A DNA stretch of 64,000 bases. Origin: Gammaproteobacteria bacterium. Its GTDB lineage: Bacteria > Pseudomonadota > Gammaproteobacteria > SZUA-140. The notes under the pieces were generated by a model that worked only from the letters and a program-made list of their open reading frames with translations, had not been told where the DNA came from and did not search any database. A program made the position numbers and the translations under genes. Position 1 is the first letter of the stretch; each line of letters begins with the position of its first letter. The stretch covers positions 1-64,000 of the forward strand of contig JADJWH010000007.1 in the NCBI GenBank assembly GCA_016716465.1, written 5' to 3'. Positions 8,202-16,389 of the stretch are shown one piece after another.

Positions 8202-8690
8202 ATGGAAAGAAAGTACCGGTTTCCTATATTGATGTTATGTGTTTCAGCGGCATTGTCGATGGCGGCAATGGGGGATGACAAACATCATGAGGCGGAGTCG
8301 GGAAATGATGTCCCTCCCGGTATGATGATGCAGGGCGGCAATGGAATGATGGATATGGATCGGATGCAGGATCAGATGCAGGCCATGCGGGAAACGATGG
8401 ACCGTGCCCGTAATGAGAATAACCCGGAAGAGCGCGCCCACTTGATGCAAGCGCATATGCGGCAGATGCACGAAATGATGGGGCGTATGCGCGGCATGAT
8501 GGGGCCTGGTTCAATGGCCCGGAATGATGATGGAAGCAAGATGAAGCCAGGGCCAGAGGCTAAAATGCCTATGGAAGGACGCCAGCAGATGATGGAGAGG
8601 CGCATGGATTTAATGCAGCAGATGATGGAACAGATGATGGATCAGATGATGCTGCAGGAAGGTAGTGGTCGAGCTGGAAAAAAGAAATAG
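8202..8690 (+). CDS. methionine-rich periplasmic protein, probable Cu(I)/Ag(I) binder
   Basis: A 162-residue protein with about 36 methionines (~22%), mostly as MM, MxxM and MxxMM motifs, plus several His residues early in the chain (KHHEAE, MRQMHEMM). The ATG at 8202 has GAGGAGG upstream. The N-terminus (MERKYRFPILMLCVSAALSMAAMG) is a likely signal peptide, so the protein should act in the periplasm. The helical MMxxMM repeats are thioether clusters of the kind used by copper-resistance proteins for Cu+ or Ag+. The gene lies between the CusR-like box and the Cu-ATPase gene 83 bases downstream, so it is probably part of the same transcript. No enzymatic domain is visible. Confidence 0.8.
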   Translation: MERKYRFPILMLCVSAALSMAAMGDDKHHEAESGNDVPPGMMMQGGNGMMDMDRMQDQMQAMRETMDRARNENNPEERAHLMQAHMRQMHEMMGRMRGMMGPGSMARNDDGSKMKPGPEAKMPMEGRQQMMERRMDLMQQMMEQMMDQMMLQEGSGRAGKKK

Positions 8691-8773
8691 TCACGACTGT
8701 GGTCTGACAAGCACGAAATCGTTGCGTGGGATGAGAAGGTTTCTGCGCTGCCATATCCAGGACAAGCTGGGAA

Positions 8774-11239
8774 ATGATGGAAAAAGACCCCGTTTGTGGC
8801 ATGAGCGTTTCTGCGGACTCAGCATACGCTGTTGAGTTCGAAGGCAATCGCTATCGCTTCTGCAGCGCGAGCTGCATGCATAAATTCAAGGCAGATCCAT
8901 TGAAGTATGCCCGGCGAGGGATGCCTGAGCTCCATCCGGCTCACGGTAACGCTGGCCATCAGCATGGCCATTCCGATCAGGCGGCGACTGAACGCAAACG
9001 GGCGGATGCATCCGTTATTTATACCTGCCCCATGCATCCCGAAATCAAGCAACAGGGTCCGGGGAGTTGCCCCAAGTGCGGCATGGCACTGGAACCGCTG
9101 GGAACGCCTGCGCCTTCCACGAGAACTGAATATACCTGCCCCATGCACCCGGAGGTGGTCCAGGACCATCCTGGCTACTGCCCGAAGTGCGGCATGGCGC
9201 TGGAGCCGCGTACCGTGGCAGCGGTGGAAGAGGAGAGCGCCGAACTGCGCGACATGAATCGCCGTTTCTGGTTCAGCGCCGCGCTGGCCCTGCCGGTATT
9301 CCTGAGTGCCATGGGCGCGGAGTTCTGGCCTGAACAGATGGCTGAACTCATCAGCCCCGGGCGGCGCCAGTGGATTGAGATGGCCTTGGCCACCCCGGTC
9401 GTGTTGTGGGGCGGCTGGATCTTCTACGTCCGCGCCGTGCAGTCGTTGGTCAACCTCAGCCTTAACATGTTCACACTCATCGGCCTCGGCGTGGCGGTGG
9501 CATGGATCTACAGTGTAGTAGCCACCGTTGCGCCGGGCATCTTCCCTCGCTCCGTGGTCAATGACATGGGCGTGGTGCCAGTCTACTTCGAGGCTGCCGC
9601 GGTGATCACTACCCTGGTGCTGCTGGGCCAGGTGCTGGAACTGCGCGCCCGCAGCCGCACCAACGCCGCCATCAAACTGCTGTTGGGTTTATCGCCCAAG
9701 ACGGCGCGCATCGTGCGCGAGAGCGGACTGGAAGAGGATATCCCCCTGGAGCAGGTGCATCCCGGCGATCGGTTGCGTATCCGTCCCGGCGAAAAAGTGC
9801 CGGTGGACGGCACGGTAGCCGAGGGAACGAGCCATGTGGACGAATCCATGGTAACCGGCGAACCAATACCGGTGGAAAAGCGGGCTGGCGCCAGGGTGAT
9901 CGGCGCCACCATCAATGGAACCGGCAGCTTGCTGATGACGGCCGAAAAGGTCGGCGCCGATACCCTGCTGGCCCGGATCGTCCAAATGGTCTCCGAGGCG
10001 CAGCGTTCCCGCGCGCCCATCCAGAAACTGGTGGATATCGTCTCGGGTTACTTCGTGCCGGCGGTCGTGATCGCCGCCGTGCTGACCTTTATTGTCTGGA
10101 ATCTGTGGGGACCCGAGCCACGCCTGGCGCACGCGGTGATTAACGCGGTGGCTGTGCTCATCATTGCCTGTCCCTGCGCGCTGGGGCTGGCCACGCCCAT
10201 GTCCATCATGGTGGGTACCGGGCGCGGCGCCATGTTGGGCGTGCTGTTCAAGAATGCCGAAGCGCTTGAGGTGCTGCGCAAGGTGGACACCCTGGTAGTG
10301 GACAAGACCGGTACTCTCACCGAGGGCCATCCCGAGTTGGTGAGCGTGACACCGGCCGTGGGCTTCGGTGAGCAGGATATCCTGCGTTTGGCTGCCAGCA
10401 TCGAGCGTGCCAGCGAGCATCCTCTTGGCGCCGCCATCGTGCGCGGTGCGGAAAAACGCGGTCTTGAATTGTTCTCGGCGGAGGATTTTCACTCCATTAC
10501 TGGCAAGGGCGTCGCCGGCCGAGTGGCTGGGCGCAAGGTAGCCTTGGGCAATATCAAATTGTTGCAGGACCTCGGCATCGATGCGGGAGATCTTCCCGGG
10601 CGGGCGGATACGCTGCGGGCCGAGGGTCAATCGGTGATGTTTCTTGCCATTGATCACCGGGCCGCCGGGCTGATCGGCGTGGCCGATCCCGTTAAAGCGA
10701 CAACGCCAGAGGCAATCCGCTGTCTGCATGAGGAGGGTATCCAGATCGTCATGCTGACCGGCGACAGCCGCAAGACCGCCGAGGCGGTCGCGGCCAAGCT
10801 GGGCATCGACCGGATCCAGGCCGAGGTGCTGCCTGACCAAAAGGCCAAGGTCGTCAAGCAGCTTCAGGTCGAGGGCGGTATCGTTGCCATGGCCGGGGAC
10901 GGCATCAACGATGCGCCTGCCCTTGCCCAGGCCCAGGTGGGCATTGCGATGGGTACCGGTACCGATGTCGCCATGGAAAGTGCCGGGGTCACCTTGATCA
11001 AGGGCGATCTGCGGGGCATAGTGCGTGCCCGCCGTCTCTCGCGCGCCACCATGCGCAATATCCGTCAGAATTTGTTCTTCGCATTCATATACAATGCGGC
11101 AGGTATGCCGGTGGCTGCCGGGGTGTTGTATCCCTCTTTTGGGCTGCTGCTGTCACCCATGATCGCCGCAGCGGCGATGAGCTTCAGCTCGGTATCCGTC
11201 ATTTCTAACGCGCTCCGTTTGCGACGCATCAGCTTGTGA
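8774..11239 (+). CDS. copA: Cu+/Ag+-exporting P1B-type ATPase with YHS and two heavy-metal-binding domains
   Basis: An 821-residue ATPase. The N-terminus has no classical HMA fold. Instead it has a YHS domain (~4-46, DPVCGM...FCSASC), a His-rich linker (HPAHGNAGHQHGH) and two copies of the TCPMHPE...CPKCGMALEP metal-binding domain (~83-109, ~120-146). The catalytic core is intact: TGE in MVTGEPIP, CPC in TM6 (near 466-468), phosphorylated D510 in DKTGTLT, and GDGINDAPA. TM7/TM8 carry YNAAGMP and MSFSSVS, the signature of the Cu+-selective P1B-1 group. It pumps cytosolic Cu+ or Ag+ to the periplasm. It follows the Met-rich gene and is likely under CusR control. Confidence 0.93.
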   Translation: MMEKDPVCGMSVSADSAYAVEFEGNRYRFCSASCMHKFKADPLKYARRGMPELHPAHGNAGHQHGHSDQAATERKRADASVIYTCPMHPEIKQQGPGSCPKCGMALEPLGTPAPSTRTEYTCPMHPEVVQDHPGYCPKCGMALEPRTVAAVEEESAELRDMNRRFWFSAALALPVFLSAMGAEFWPEQMAELISPGRRQWIEMALATPVVLWGGWIFYVRAVQSLVNLSLNMFTLIGLGVAVAWIYSVVATVAPGIFPRSVVNDMGVVPVYFEAAAVITTLVLLGQVLELRARSRTNAAIKLLLGLSPKTARIVRESGLEEDIPLEQVHPGDRLRIRPGEKVPVDGTVAEGTSHVDESMVTGEPIPVEKRAGARVIGATINGTGSLLMTAEKVGADTLLARIVQMVSEAQRSRAPIQKLVDIVSGYFVPAVVIAAVLTFIVWNLWGPEPRLAHAVINAVAVLIIACPCALGLATPMSIMVGTGRGAMLGVLFKNAEALEVLRKVDTLVVDKTGTLTEGHPELVSVTPAVGFGEQDILRLAASIERASEHPLGAAIVRGAEKRGLELFSAEDFHSITGKGVAGRVAGRKVALGNIKLLQDLGIDAGDLPGRADTLRAEGQSVMFLAIDHRAAGLIGVADPVKATTPEAIRCLHEEGIQIVMLTGDSRKTAEAVAAKLGIDRIQAEVLPDQKAKVVKQLQVEGGIVAMAGDGINDAPALAQAQVGIAMGTGTDVAMESAGVTLIKGDLRGIVRARRLSRATMRNIRQNLFFAFIYNAAGMPVAAGVLYPSFGLLLSPMIAAAAMSFSSVSVISNALRLRRISL

Positions 11240-11776
11240 ATAAAGTGGATGCGGGATTGAGCAGGAACCCGGCGCGAATAGGGCGAGGATTAGAACAAGG
11301 ATACATTCTTCATCATTCAACGATTCCATGGTCCATTCTTCGATAACTGATTGTTTCGCATGGAATGGACGTGAGAGATTTTCTATACAGCCCCAAGACC
11401 TGCAATGGCGCACGCGACGCTGAACGCTGGTGGCTATGGATTCCTTCCTGGGCTGGTTAAGATCGGTGTGCGGTGGTGCTGAATCTGTTCAGCGGTGCAT
11501 CGATTTCACCCTGAAGGTTAACCCAGATATCTACAGTTACCGGGATGCAGATCCCCTCCTCTCATGAGCATAAATGGGACCAGCCAACCCCTAAATCAGA
11601 GTTTGCTCCGTTTTAGTGATGATCTTGCCGCCGAAGAAATGACGGGGAATCTAATGCACTAAATCCAACGGAATTTTTGATCGCTGACCCGGTGTTGTCC
11701 CCATGCCTGCCAGTATTCCGTCGTTGCATTTATGAGACACAGTTTGCAAATGCGCGAGATTTTTGAATAAAACATG
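11240..11776. other. non-coding spacer without assignable gene
   Basis: Between copA and the first barrel gene, this stretch has lower GC than its neighbours and no ORF with a ribosome site or a recognisable product. I see no terminator hairpin directly after copA. It may hold decayed coding DNA, but I could not identify any remnant. Confidence 0.4.
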
Positions 11777-11805
11777 TTGCATTGATGCAAATCCTGCGTT
11801 ATAAA
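11777..11805 (+). promoter_or_regulatory. predicted sigma70 promoter for the first barrel gene
   Basis: TTGCAT, 17 bases, then TATAAA. The -35 hexamer is embedded in a perfect palindrome, TTGCATTGATGCAA (11777-11790), which could be an operator. The start codon is 79 bases downstream of the -10. The paralogous gene at 13142 has a comparable promoter ending in the same TATAAA-ATGCCTC context. Confidence 0.5.
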
Positions 11806-11844
11806 AATGCCTCGTTGCCCGGCATGGGCCAACGGAATACTTAA

Positions 11845-11860
11845 AAACGTTCGAACGTTT
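11845..11860. promoter_or_regulatory. perfect 16-bp palindrome upstream of barrel gene
   Basis: AAACGTTCGAACGTTT is its own reverse complement. It lies in the predicted 5' untranslated leader, 24 bases before the ATG at 11884. The shape suits a dimeric repressor (TetR- or LysR-type), or an RNA hairpin near the ribosome site (AGGGAGAG). The second barrel gene lacks it. Confidence 0.45.
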
Positions 11861-11883
11861 GATCAGACTAGGGAGAGAAACCA

Positions 11884-12792
11884 ATGAAGAAAACTACGAT
11901 TGCTATGGCCGTGGCCGGTGCGATGTTCGCCGCGGGTTCGGCCTTCGCTGAAGGTGTGACCGTTGGTGGTTATACCGCGGTCGACTGGCTGCTGACCAAC
12001 GACGCCGACGATACCCAGGAAGGCCAGTTCTCGGTTCCCGAGACCGAGGTCAATTTCGACACGGAGAACCTGTTCGTTGCCGCCCACAACTCGGGTTCCA
12101 GTGGCTTCGATGTCGGCCAGGCCTTCGTGAAGTATGCGTTCGCCAATGGCTGGGCGATGCACGCCGGTAAGTTCGACACCCACCTCACGGACGATGAGGG
12201 GAATGCCCCGGACCGCGAGTTCATTCAGCACAGCCTGCTGTTCGATGTGCTGGCCGATGTTGGTGGACACAGCATGGTCGGCGCCAGGGTCTCCGGCGAC
12301 CTGGGCATGGCGAATGTGACCGTGGGCTATGGCAACGACGCCTCCGTGACGCCCGGCGGCGCCACCGACGGCGAGAACTCGGTCATGCTGCTGGTCAACG
12401 CCTCACCGATGGAAGGCCTGGACCTTGAACTCGGCGTGCTGACCCAGGACAAGGACGGCAGCGGCGTGGGTACCCTGACGGACATCAACGGCACCTACAT
12501 GATCAGCGGTTTCACCGTGGGCGCGGACTTCCTGTCCGGCGCTGACGGCGACACCGGCGAGTTCGACAACGGTTACGGCCTGTGGGCCGGCTACGACTTC
12601 GGCAACGGCTTCGGTGTGAAGGCGCGCATCGAGAGCGCCAGCATCGTCGATGGTGACGATGTCGACGCGACCGAGATCCAGGCCAGCTACGCCATGAACG
12701 ACAACGTCGCGGTCCGGGTTTCGCTGCACAACATCGACAACGGTACGGACGATTTCGACACCGGCGTCGTGCAGCTGATCGGCACGTTCTAA
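11884..12792 (+). CDS. outer-membrane beta-barrel (porin-like) protein, paralog 1
   Basis: A 302-residue exported protein. The signal peptide MKKTTIAMAVAGAMFAAGSAFA ends in AFA|EG. The mature chain alternates short hydrophobic/aromatic strands with acidic glycine-rich turns (GADGDTGEFDNGYG, DGDDVDATE) and ends with a C-terminal Phe (IGTF), the usual barrel-assembly signal. The strand periodicity suggests a 12-16-strand porin-like barrel. The mature protein appears to have no cysteine. The next gene is a close paralog, so a local duplication occurred. The acidic loops suggest passage of cations or small solutes, but the substrate is unknown. Confidence 0.75.
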   Translation: MKKTTIAMAVAGAMFAAGSAFAEGVTVGGYTAVDWLLTNDADDTQEGQFSVPETEVNFDTENLFVAAHNSGSSGFDVGQAFVKYAFANGWAMHAGKFDTHLTDDEGNAPDREFIQHSLLFDVLADVGGHSMVGARVSGDLGMANVTVGYGNDASVTPGGATDGENSVMLLVNASPMEGLDLELGVLTQDKDGSGVGTLTDINGTYMISGFTVGADFLSGADGDTGEFDNGYGLWAGYDFGNGFGVKARIESASIVDGDDVDATEIQASYAMNDNVAVRVSLHNIDNGTDDFDTGVVQLIGTF

Positions 12793-12821
12793 GAATCACC
12801 ACGCTGTACTGCAGTAACTCG

Positions 12822-12850
12822 AAGCCGGGCCTTGCGCCCGGCTTTTTTTT
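12822..12850 (+). terminator. intrinsic terminator after barrel paralog 1
   Basis: A 9-bp stem AAGCCGGGC/GCCCGGCTT with loop CTTGC is followed directly by a T8 run. The flanking sequence GCAGTAACT-GAAGCCGGG is repeated after paralog 2, so the terminator was duplicated with the gene. Confidence 0.9.
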
Positions 12851-13044
12851 CTTGGGCGGAGGAGTGCTGTTCCCTTGAAACGTGATGGTATCCGGTGAGC
12901 CTGCCCCGAGGTTTGCGCGGGGTCTGAGGCCGTTCCGGCGAAGGGCGATGCTGAGGTTGGGGTGGCGCGGGGCCGCGTGCTGATGACGAATGCAAAGGTC
13001 CGGACAGATTGTGCAAATAAATTGAATTAATTAGTATGAATATA

Positions 13045-13073
13045 TTGAATTATTGATGTAAGCGATGTATAAA
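13045..13073 (+). promoter_or_regulatory. predicted sigma70 promoter for barrel paralog 2
   Basis: TTGAAT, 17 bases, then TATAAA, in an AT-rich block (13015-13075) that stands out from the GC-rich surroundings. The start codon follows 69 bases after the -10. Confidence 0.55.
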
Positions 13074-13141
13074 TGCCTCTGCATAACAACCAAAGTTGTG
13101 TTTTCGAATGTGAACTCTCTGATCAGAATGGAGAAATTATT

Positions 13142-14041
13142 ATGAATAAAAAGTTACTTGTACTGGCCCTTGCAGGACCTTTGACCGCCGCAGGTTCTGC
13201 CTTTGCCGCCGATCCGACCGTCAGCGGTTTCACCGATGTGCAGTGGCTGCTCACCAACGAGGCCGACGAGGACCAGGAAGGCCAGTTCTCCGTGCCCCAG
13301 GTCGAGGTCGATGTCGAGACCGACAACATGTATGTCGCCATCGCCGGTGGCGCGGGCACTTCTTTCGAAGTGGGTCAGGCCTACTTCATGCACAATCTGA
13401 ACGATGCCTGGCAGTTCCGTGGCGGTCTGTTCGACAGCAACATCACGGCCGATGCCGGCGCTGCCGTCGACATGGAGTTCACCCAGAACAGCCTGCTATT
13501 CGGTGTCCTCGATTCTGTGGGTGGGGTGGCCCTGACGGGTGTGGCGGTGTCCGGTGCGGTTGGCCCGGCCAATGTCATGGTGGGCTATGCGAACGACAGC
13601 TCCGTGACGACCGGGGAACGCAAGAATTCGGTCGCCCTGCTGGTCAATGCGACGCCGATGGAAGGTCTGGACGTCGAGTTCGGCATGCTGACCCAGGACA
13701 AGGACGGCGACGGCGTGGGCAACCTGATGGACATCAACGGTACCTACATGATCAGCGGCTTCACCGTGGGTCTGGATTACCTGTCCGGCTCCGATGGCGA
13801 TACGGGCGAGTTCGACAACGGCTACAGCTTCTGGGGCGGCTACGACTTCGGCAATGGCTTCAATGTCAAGGCCCGCATCGAGAGCGTCAGCCTCGTCGAT
13901 GGTGATGATGTCGATGCGACCGAGCTGTATGCCAGCTATGCCCTGTCGGAGAACCTGGCGGTCGCGCTGTCGCTGCACAACACCGACAACGGCACCACGG
14001 ATTTCGACACCAACACGGTCGAGTTCGTCGCCACGTTCTAA
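13142..14041 (+). CDS. outer-membrane beta-barrel (porin-like) protein, paralog 2
   Basis: A 299-residue paralog of the preceding barrel. The ATG at 13142 has GGAG upstream and starts a signal peptide (MNKKLLVLALAGPLTAAGSAFA|AD). Long stretches match paralog 1 nearly residue for residue (TDVQWLLTNEAD..QEGQFSVP, NGTYMISGFTVG, DGDTGEFDNGY, GFNVKARIES) and it also ends in Phe (VATF). It differs in several extracellular-type loops: for example the region after the SVTTG segment is shorter than SVTPGGATDG in paralog 1. It has its own promoter and terminator, which suggests the two copies can be expressed separately. Function is unknown beyond being an outer-membrane barrel. Confidence 0.75.
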   Translation: MNKKLLVLALAGPLTAAGSAFAADPTVSGFTDVQWLLTNEADEDQEGQFSVPQVEVDVETDNMYVAIAGGAGTSFEVGQAYFMHNLNDAWQFRGGLFDSNITADAGAAVDMEFTQNSLLFGVLDSVGGVALTGVAVSGAVGPANVMVGYANDSSVTTGERKNSVALLVNATPMEGLDVEFGMLTQDKDGDGVGNLMDINGTYMISGFTVGLDYLSGSDGDTGEFDNGYSFWGGYDFGNGFNVKARIESVSLVDGDDVDATELYASYALSENLAVALSLHNTDNGTTDFDTNTVEFVATF

Positions 14042-14070
14042 ATCTCTGACGATCTAACCGCAGTAACTTG

Positions 14071-14098
14071 AAGCCGGGTCACGCGCCCGGCTTTTTTT
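14071..14098 (+). terminator. intrinsic terminator after barrel paralog 2
   Basis: Stem AAGCCGGGT/GCCCGGCTT (one T-G pair) with a 5-base loop and a T7 run. It is a sibling of the terminator at 12822-12850. Confidence 0.9.
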
Positions 14099-14150
14099 GC
14101 CCTTTTGCAGCGATATGCAGATTGCGGTAGAGTGCGCGAAGTTTGGCGCG

Positions 14151-14236
14151 TGAAGTGTCAGGTGTGAGGAGTGAGGCGGAAAACCACAAGACTAAATCTG
14201 TCCGCCTCACTCCTCACCCCTCACGCCTCACTTCGT
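14151..14236. repeat. long imperfect inverted repeat of GTGAGG words
   Basis: The left arm (14151-14180) and right arm (14201-14236) are imperfect inverted copies. The inner 17 bases (GTGAGGAGTGAGGCGGA and its complement) pair perfectly around a 20-base spacer. It lies between the barrel terminator and the porin gene, in a region with no coding potential. Related GTGAGG/CCTCAC words recur near 54,697-54,810. Confidence 0.7.
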
Positions 14237-14256
14237 AGCAAGAGAGCCCGTTGCGC

Positions 14257-15336
14257 ATGTACAAATCATACTGGCCGGCATTTGCGGCCATGCTGTTGCT
14301 GCTGTCCCCCGCCGCGCATGCCGCCAGCGAGATCTACGGCGTCGGCCATGTCTCGCTGGATGTCGTCGGCAACGACGATCCGGATCCGGCCAACGAGGAT
14401 CGGAGTTTCTCGCTGACCAGCGGGCATTCCTACCTCGGCCTGCGCGGGCGCGAGGTGCTACAGAATCAGATGGCGGTCCTGTGGCAGGCCGAGAATACCG
14501 TCGATTTCGACGCCGGTGGCTGGGGGGCGGGCCGCGATACCTTCGCCGGCCTGGAGACGAGCTTCGGCAGCCTGCTGATCGGCAAGCACGCGACCCCCTA
14601 TCGCATGACGACCGAGGACCTGGATGTCTTCGCCGACACGCGCGCCGACTACAGCGCCGTTATCGGCAGCATCGACGGCCTGAGCCTGTTCAACAATCGC
14701 GCCGACAACGCCCTGCTGTACATGACGCCGCGGGACAAACGCCTGCGCTTCATGCTCGCGTACTCGACGCGCGTCACGGGCGAGGACGATCTGCCGCTGA
14801 GCACCGATGAATCGCGTCAGGACGCGTGGAGCACCGCGCTGGAGTTCGTCAGCGGACCCTTGTATATGGGTTTCGCCTATGAATCCCTGGGGGAACTGAT
14901 GGGGCCGGGCCTGGACGACGGCAAGGCGAAAAAATTCGGCCTGGGCTGGGAGACCGGGAGCGGCACGCGAATGAGTTTCATCTGGGAGGATGCGCGCACC
15001 GGCGAGACCAGCGGCGGCGAGCAAGTCGGCCGCGCGGCCTATTACCTGAGCCTGGCGCACATCCAGGGGAATCTGACCTACAAGATCGCCTATGGCCTGG
15101 CCGATGCGCTGGACAGCGCGGATGACAGCGGCGCGCATTTCGTGGCGCTCGGCGGGAACTACGCCCTGTCGGCGCACACCGAGCTGTACCTGCTCTACAC
15201 CGCGGTGATGAATGAAGACGCCGGAAATTACGGGCTCCAGCCCGATCACGACGGCACCGGCGCCGTGGCGGCCGCGGGCGACACGACCGATGCATTCTCC
15301 GTCGGGATCGTGCATCGCTTCTCCTTCGAGTTCTGA
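14257..15336 (+). CDS. Gram-negative porin (OmpC/Porin_4-like)
   Basis: A 359-residue protein from the ATG at 14257; a TTG two codons earlier is also possible. The signal peptide ends at AAHA|AS. The mature start SEIYGVGHVSLDV and the segment SYLGLRGRE...AVLWQAENTVDF are typical of proteobacterial trimeric porins. The loop-3-like segment GAGRDTFAGLETSFGSLLIGKHATPYR is also characteristic, and the C-terminus ends VHRFSFEF with the terminal Phe. It forms a diffusion pore in the outer membrane. It follows two unrelated barrel genes and precedes the cytochrome cluster, but the 180-base gap suggests separate transcription from the latter. Confidence 0.85.
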   Translation: MYKSYWPAFAAMLLLLSPAAHAASEIYGVGHVSLDVVGNDDPDPANEDRSFSLTSGHSYLGLRGREVLQNQMAVLWQAENTVDFDAGGWGAGRDTFAGLETSFGSLLIGKHATPYRMTTEDLDVFADTRADYSAVIGSIDGLSLFNNRADNALLYMTPRDKRLRFMLAYSTRVTGEDDLPLSTDESRQDAWSTALEFVSGPLYMGFAYESLGELMGPGLDDGKAKKFGLGWETGSGTRMSFIWEDARTGETSGGEQVGRAAYYLSLAHIQGNLTYKIAYGLADALDSADDSGAHFVALGGNYALSAHTELYLLYTAVMNEDAGNYGLQPDHDGTGAVAAAGDTTDAFSVGIVHRFSFEF

Positions 15337-15515
15337 GCACCGCGGGGCGGCGCGACTCGACGCTTCCGGCGCGCCAGGGGTGTCCATGTGTCTCTTGCCC
15401 GCGCCGGGCCGTGCCCATCGAAAAGTATTAATTGATATGGTAAAGTTTCGACTCGTTCACTGACCGGCATGATCGGGCGGCGGGTCCGGTCATCAGGTAT
15501 AACAAGGATAAAAGA

Positions 15516-16358
15516 ATGCGACGACATCACCCTATCCGCGTGCAGGGATGGTCGAAGTTGCTCTTGGGAGGGGCTCTGCTGTCGCTGGTGTCGCTGGCGA
15601 GCGCGGGCATATTCAACACCAAACACAATCTCGGCAGCACCGGCATCAATGCCGCGAGCAACTTCAGCGGCACCTCCGAGATCTGTGTCTTCTGCCACAC
15701 GCCACACGGCGCGGACGCTTCCGCGGCGGTGCCGATCTGGAACCGCAACCTCGCCCCCGTGGCGGGCGGTTTCTCCACCTACGACCAGATGGGCACCACG
15801 ACGCTGGACGCGCAGATCGAGCCGATCGGCTCGGTATCCATCGCGTGCCTGTCCTGCCACGACGGCAGCCAGGCGATGGACGCGCTGATCAACGAGCCCG
15901 GTTCGGGCGCCGACGTGTGGGCCTACAGCGCTGGCCGCTGGAGCGGCCAGGCCGCGAGCGTCAACGGTCGCATCGGCCCGCCGGCGGTGATCACCAACCT
16001 CGGCAAGGACCTGACCAACGATCACCCGATCTCGGTACAGTTCGCCGGCGGCGGCTACTCGGTATCCAATCCCTTCGGCCCCGGACGCGACAAGGACTTC
16101 AACCAGGCCAACAGCAAGATCGTCGGTTCGACGCGGGTCTGGTGGGTGAATACCGGCACCGAAGGCGCCACCTCGGACTTCGAGAAGACCGACATGAAGC
16201 TCTACACCCGCACGGCGACCAAGGGAGCCTTTGTCGGGGAACAGCAGCCGTATGTGGAATGCGCCTCCTGCCACGATCCCCATGTGGACTATAACCCGAC
16301 GTTCCTGCGCATCGATCCCGCCGGCAGCGCGGTGTGCCTGACCTGTCATAACAAGTAG
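15516..16358 (+). CDS. tetraheme c-type cytochrome (doubled CXXCH type)
   Basis: A 280-residue exported protein with four heme motifs: CVFCH, CLSCH, CASCH and CLTCH. The ATG at 15516 has AAGGA upstream. The signal peptide ends at SLASA|GI. The mature start IFNTKHNLGSTG and the LTNDHPISVQF segment recur in the 11-heme protein at 24766 (NTKHNFS, LTNDHPISFTY) and the pentaheme protein at 54807 (GTKHDFTG, ISNDHPISMTY), so the three form one family. The motif pairs CVFCHTPHGA and CLSCHDGS are the 'doubled CXXCH' pattern of periplasmic or extracellular electron carriers. It starts the conduit cluster and is probably cotranscribed with the isomerase 31 bases downstream. Confidence 0.9.
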   Translation: MRRHHPIRVQGWSKLLLGGALLSLVSLASAGIFNTKHNLGSTGINAASNFSGTSEICVFCHTPHGADASAAVPIWNRNLAPVAGGFSTYDQMGTTTLDAQIEPIGSVSIACLSCHDGSQAMDALINEPGSGADVWAYSAGRWSGQAASVNGRIGPPAVITNLGKDLTNDHPISVQFAGGGYSVSNPFGPGRDKDFNQANSKIVGSTRVWWVNTGTEGATSDFEKTDMKLYTRTATKGAFVGEQQPYVECASCHDPHVDYNPTFLRIDPAGSAVCLTCHNK

Positions 16359-16389
16359 CGTCACCCGCGGAGCGGACGCGGTGGCCGGA

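Noticed and set aside
11240..11776. Minus-strand short ORFs after copA
   Set aside because: They overlap the copA end, have no ribosome site and show no protein-like pattern.
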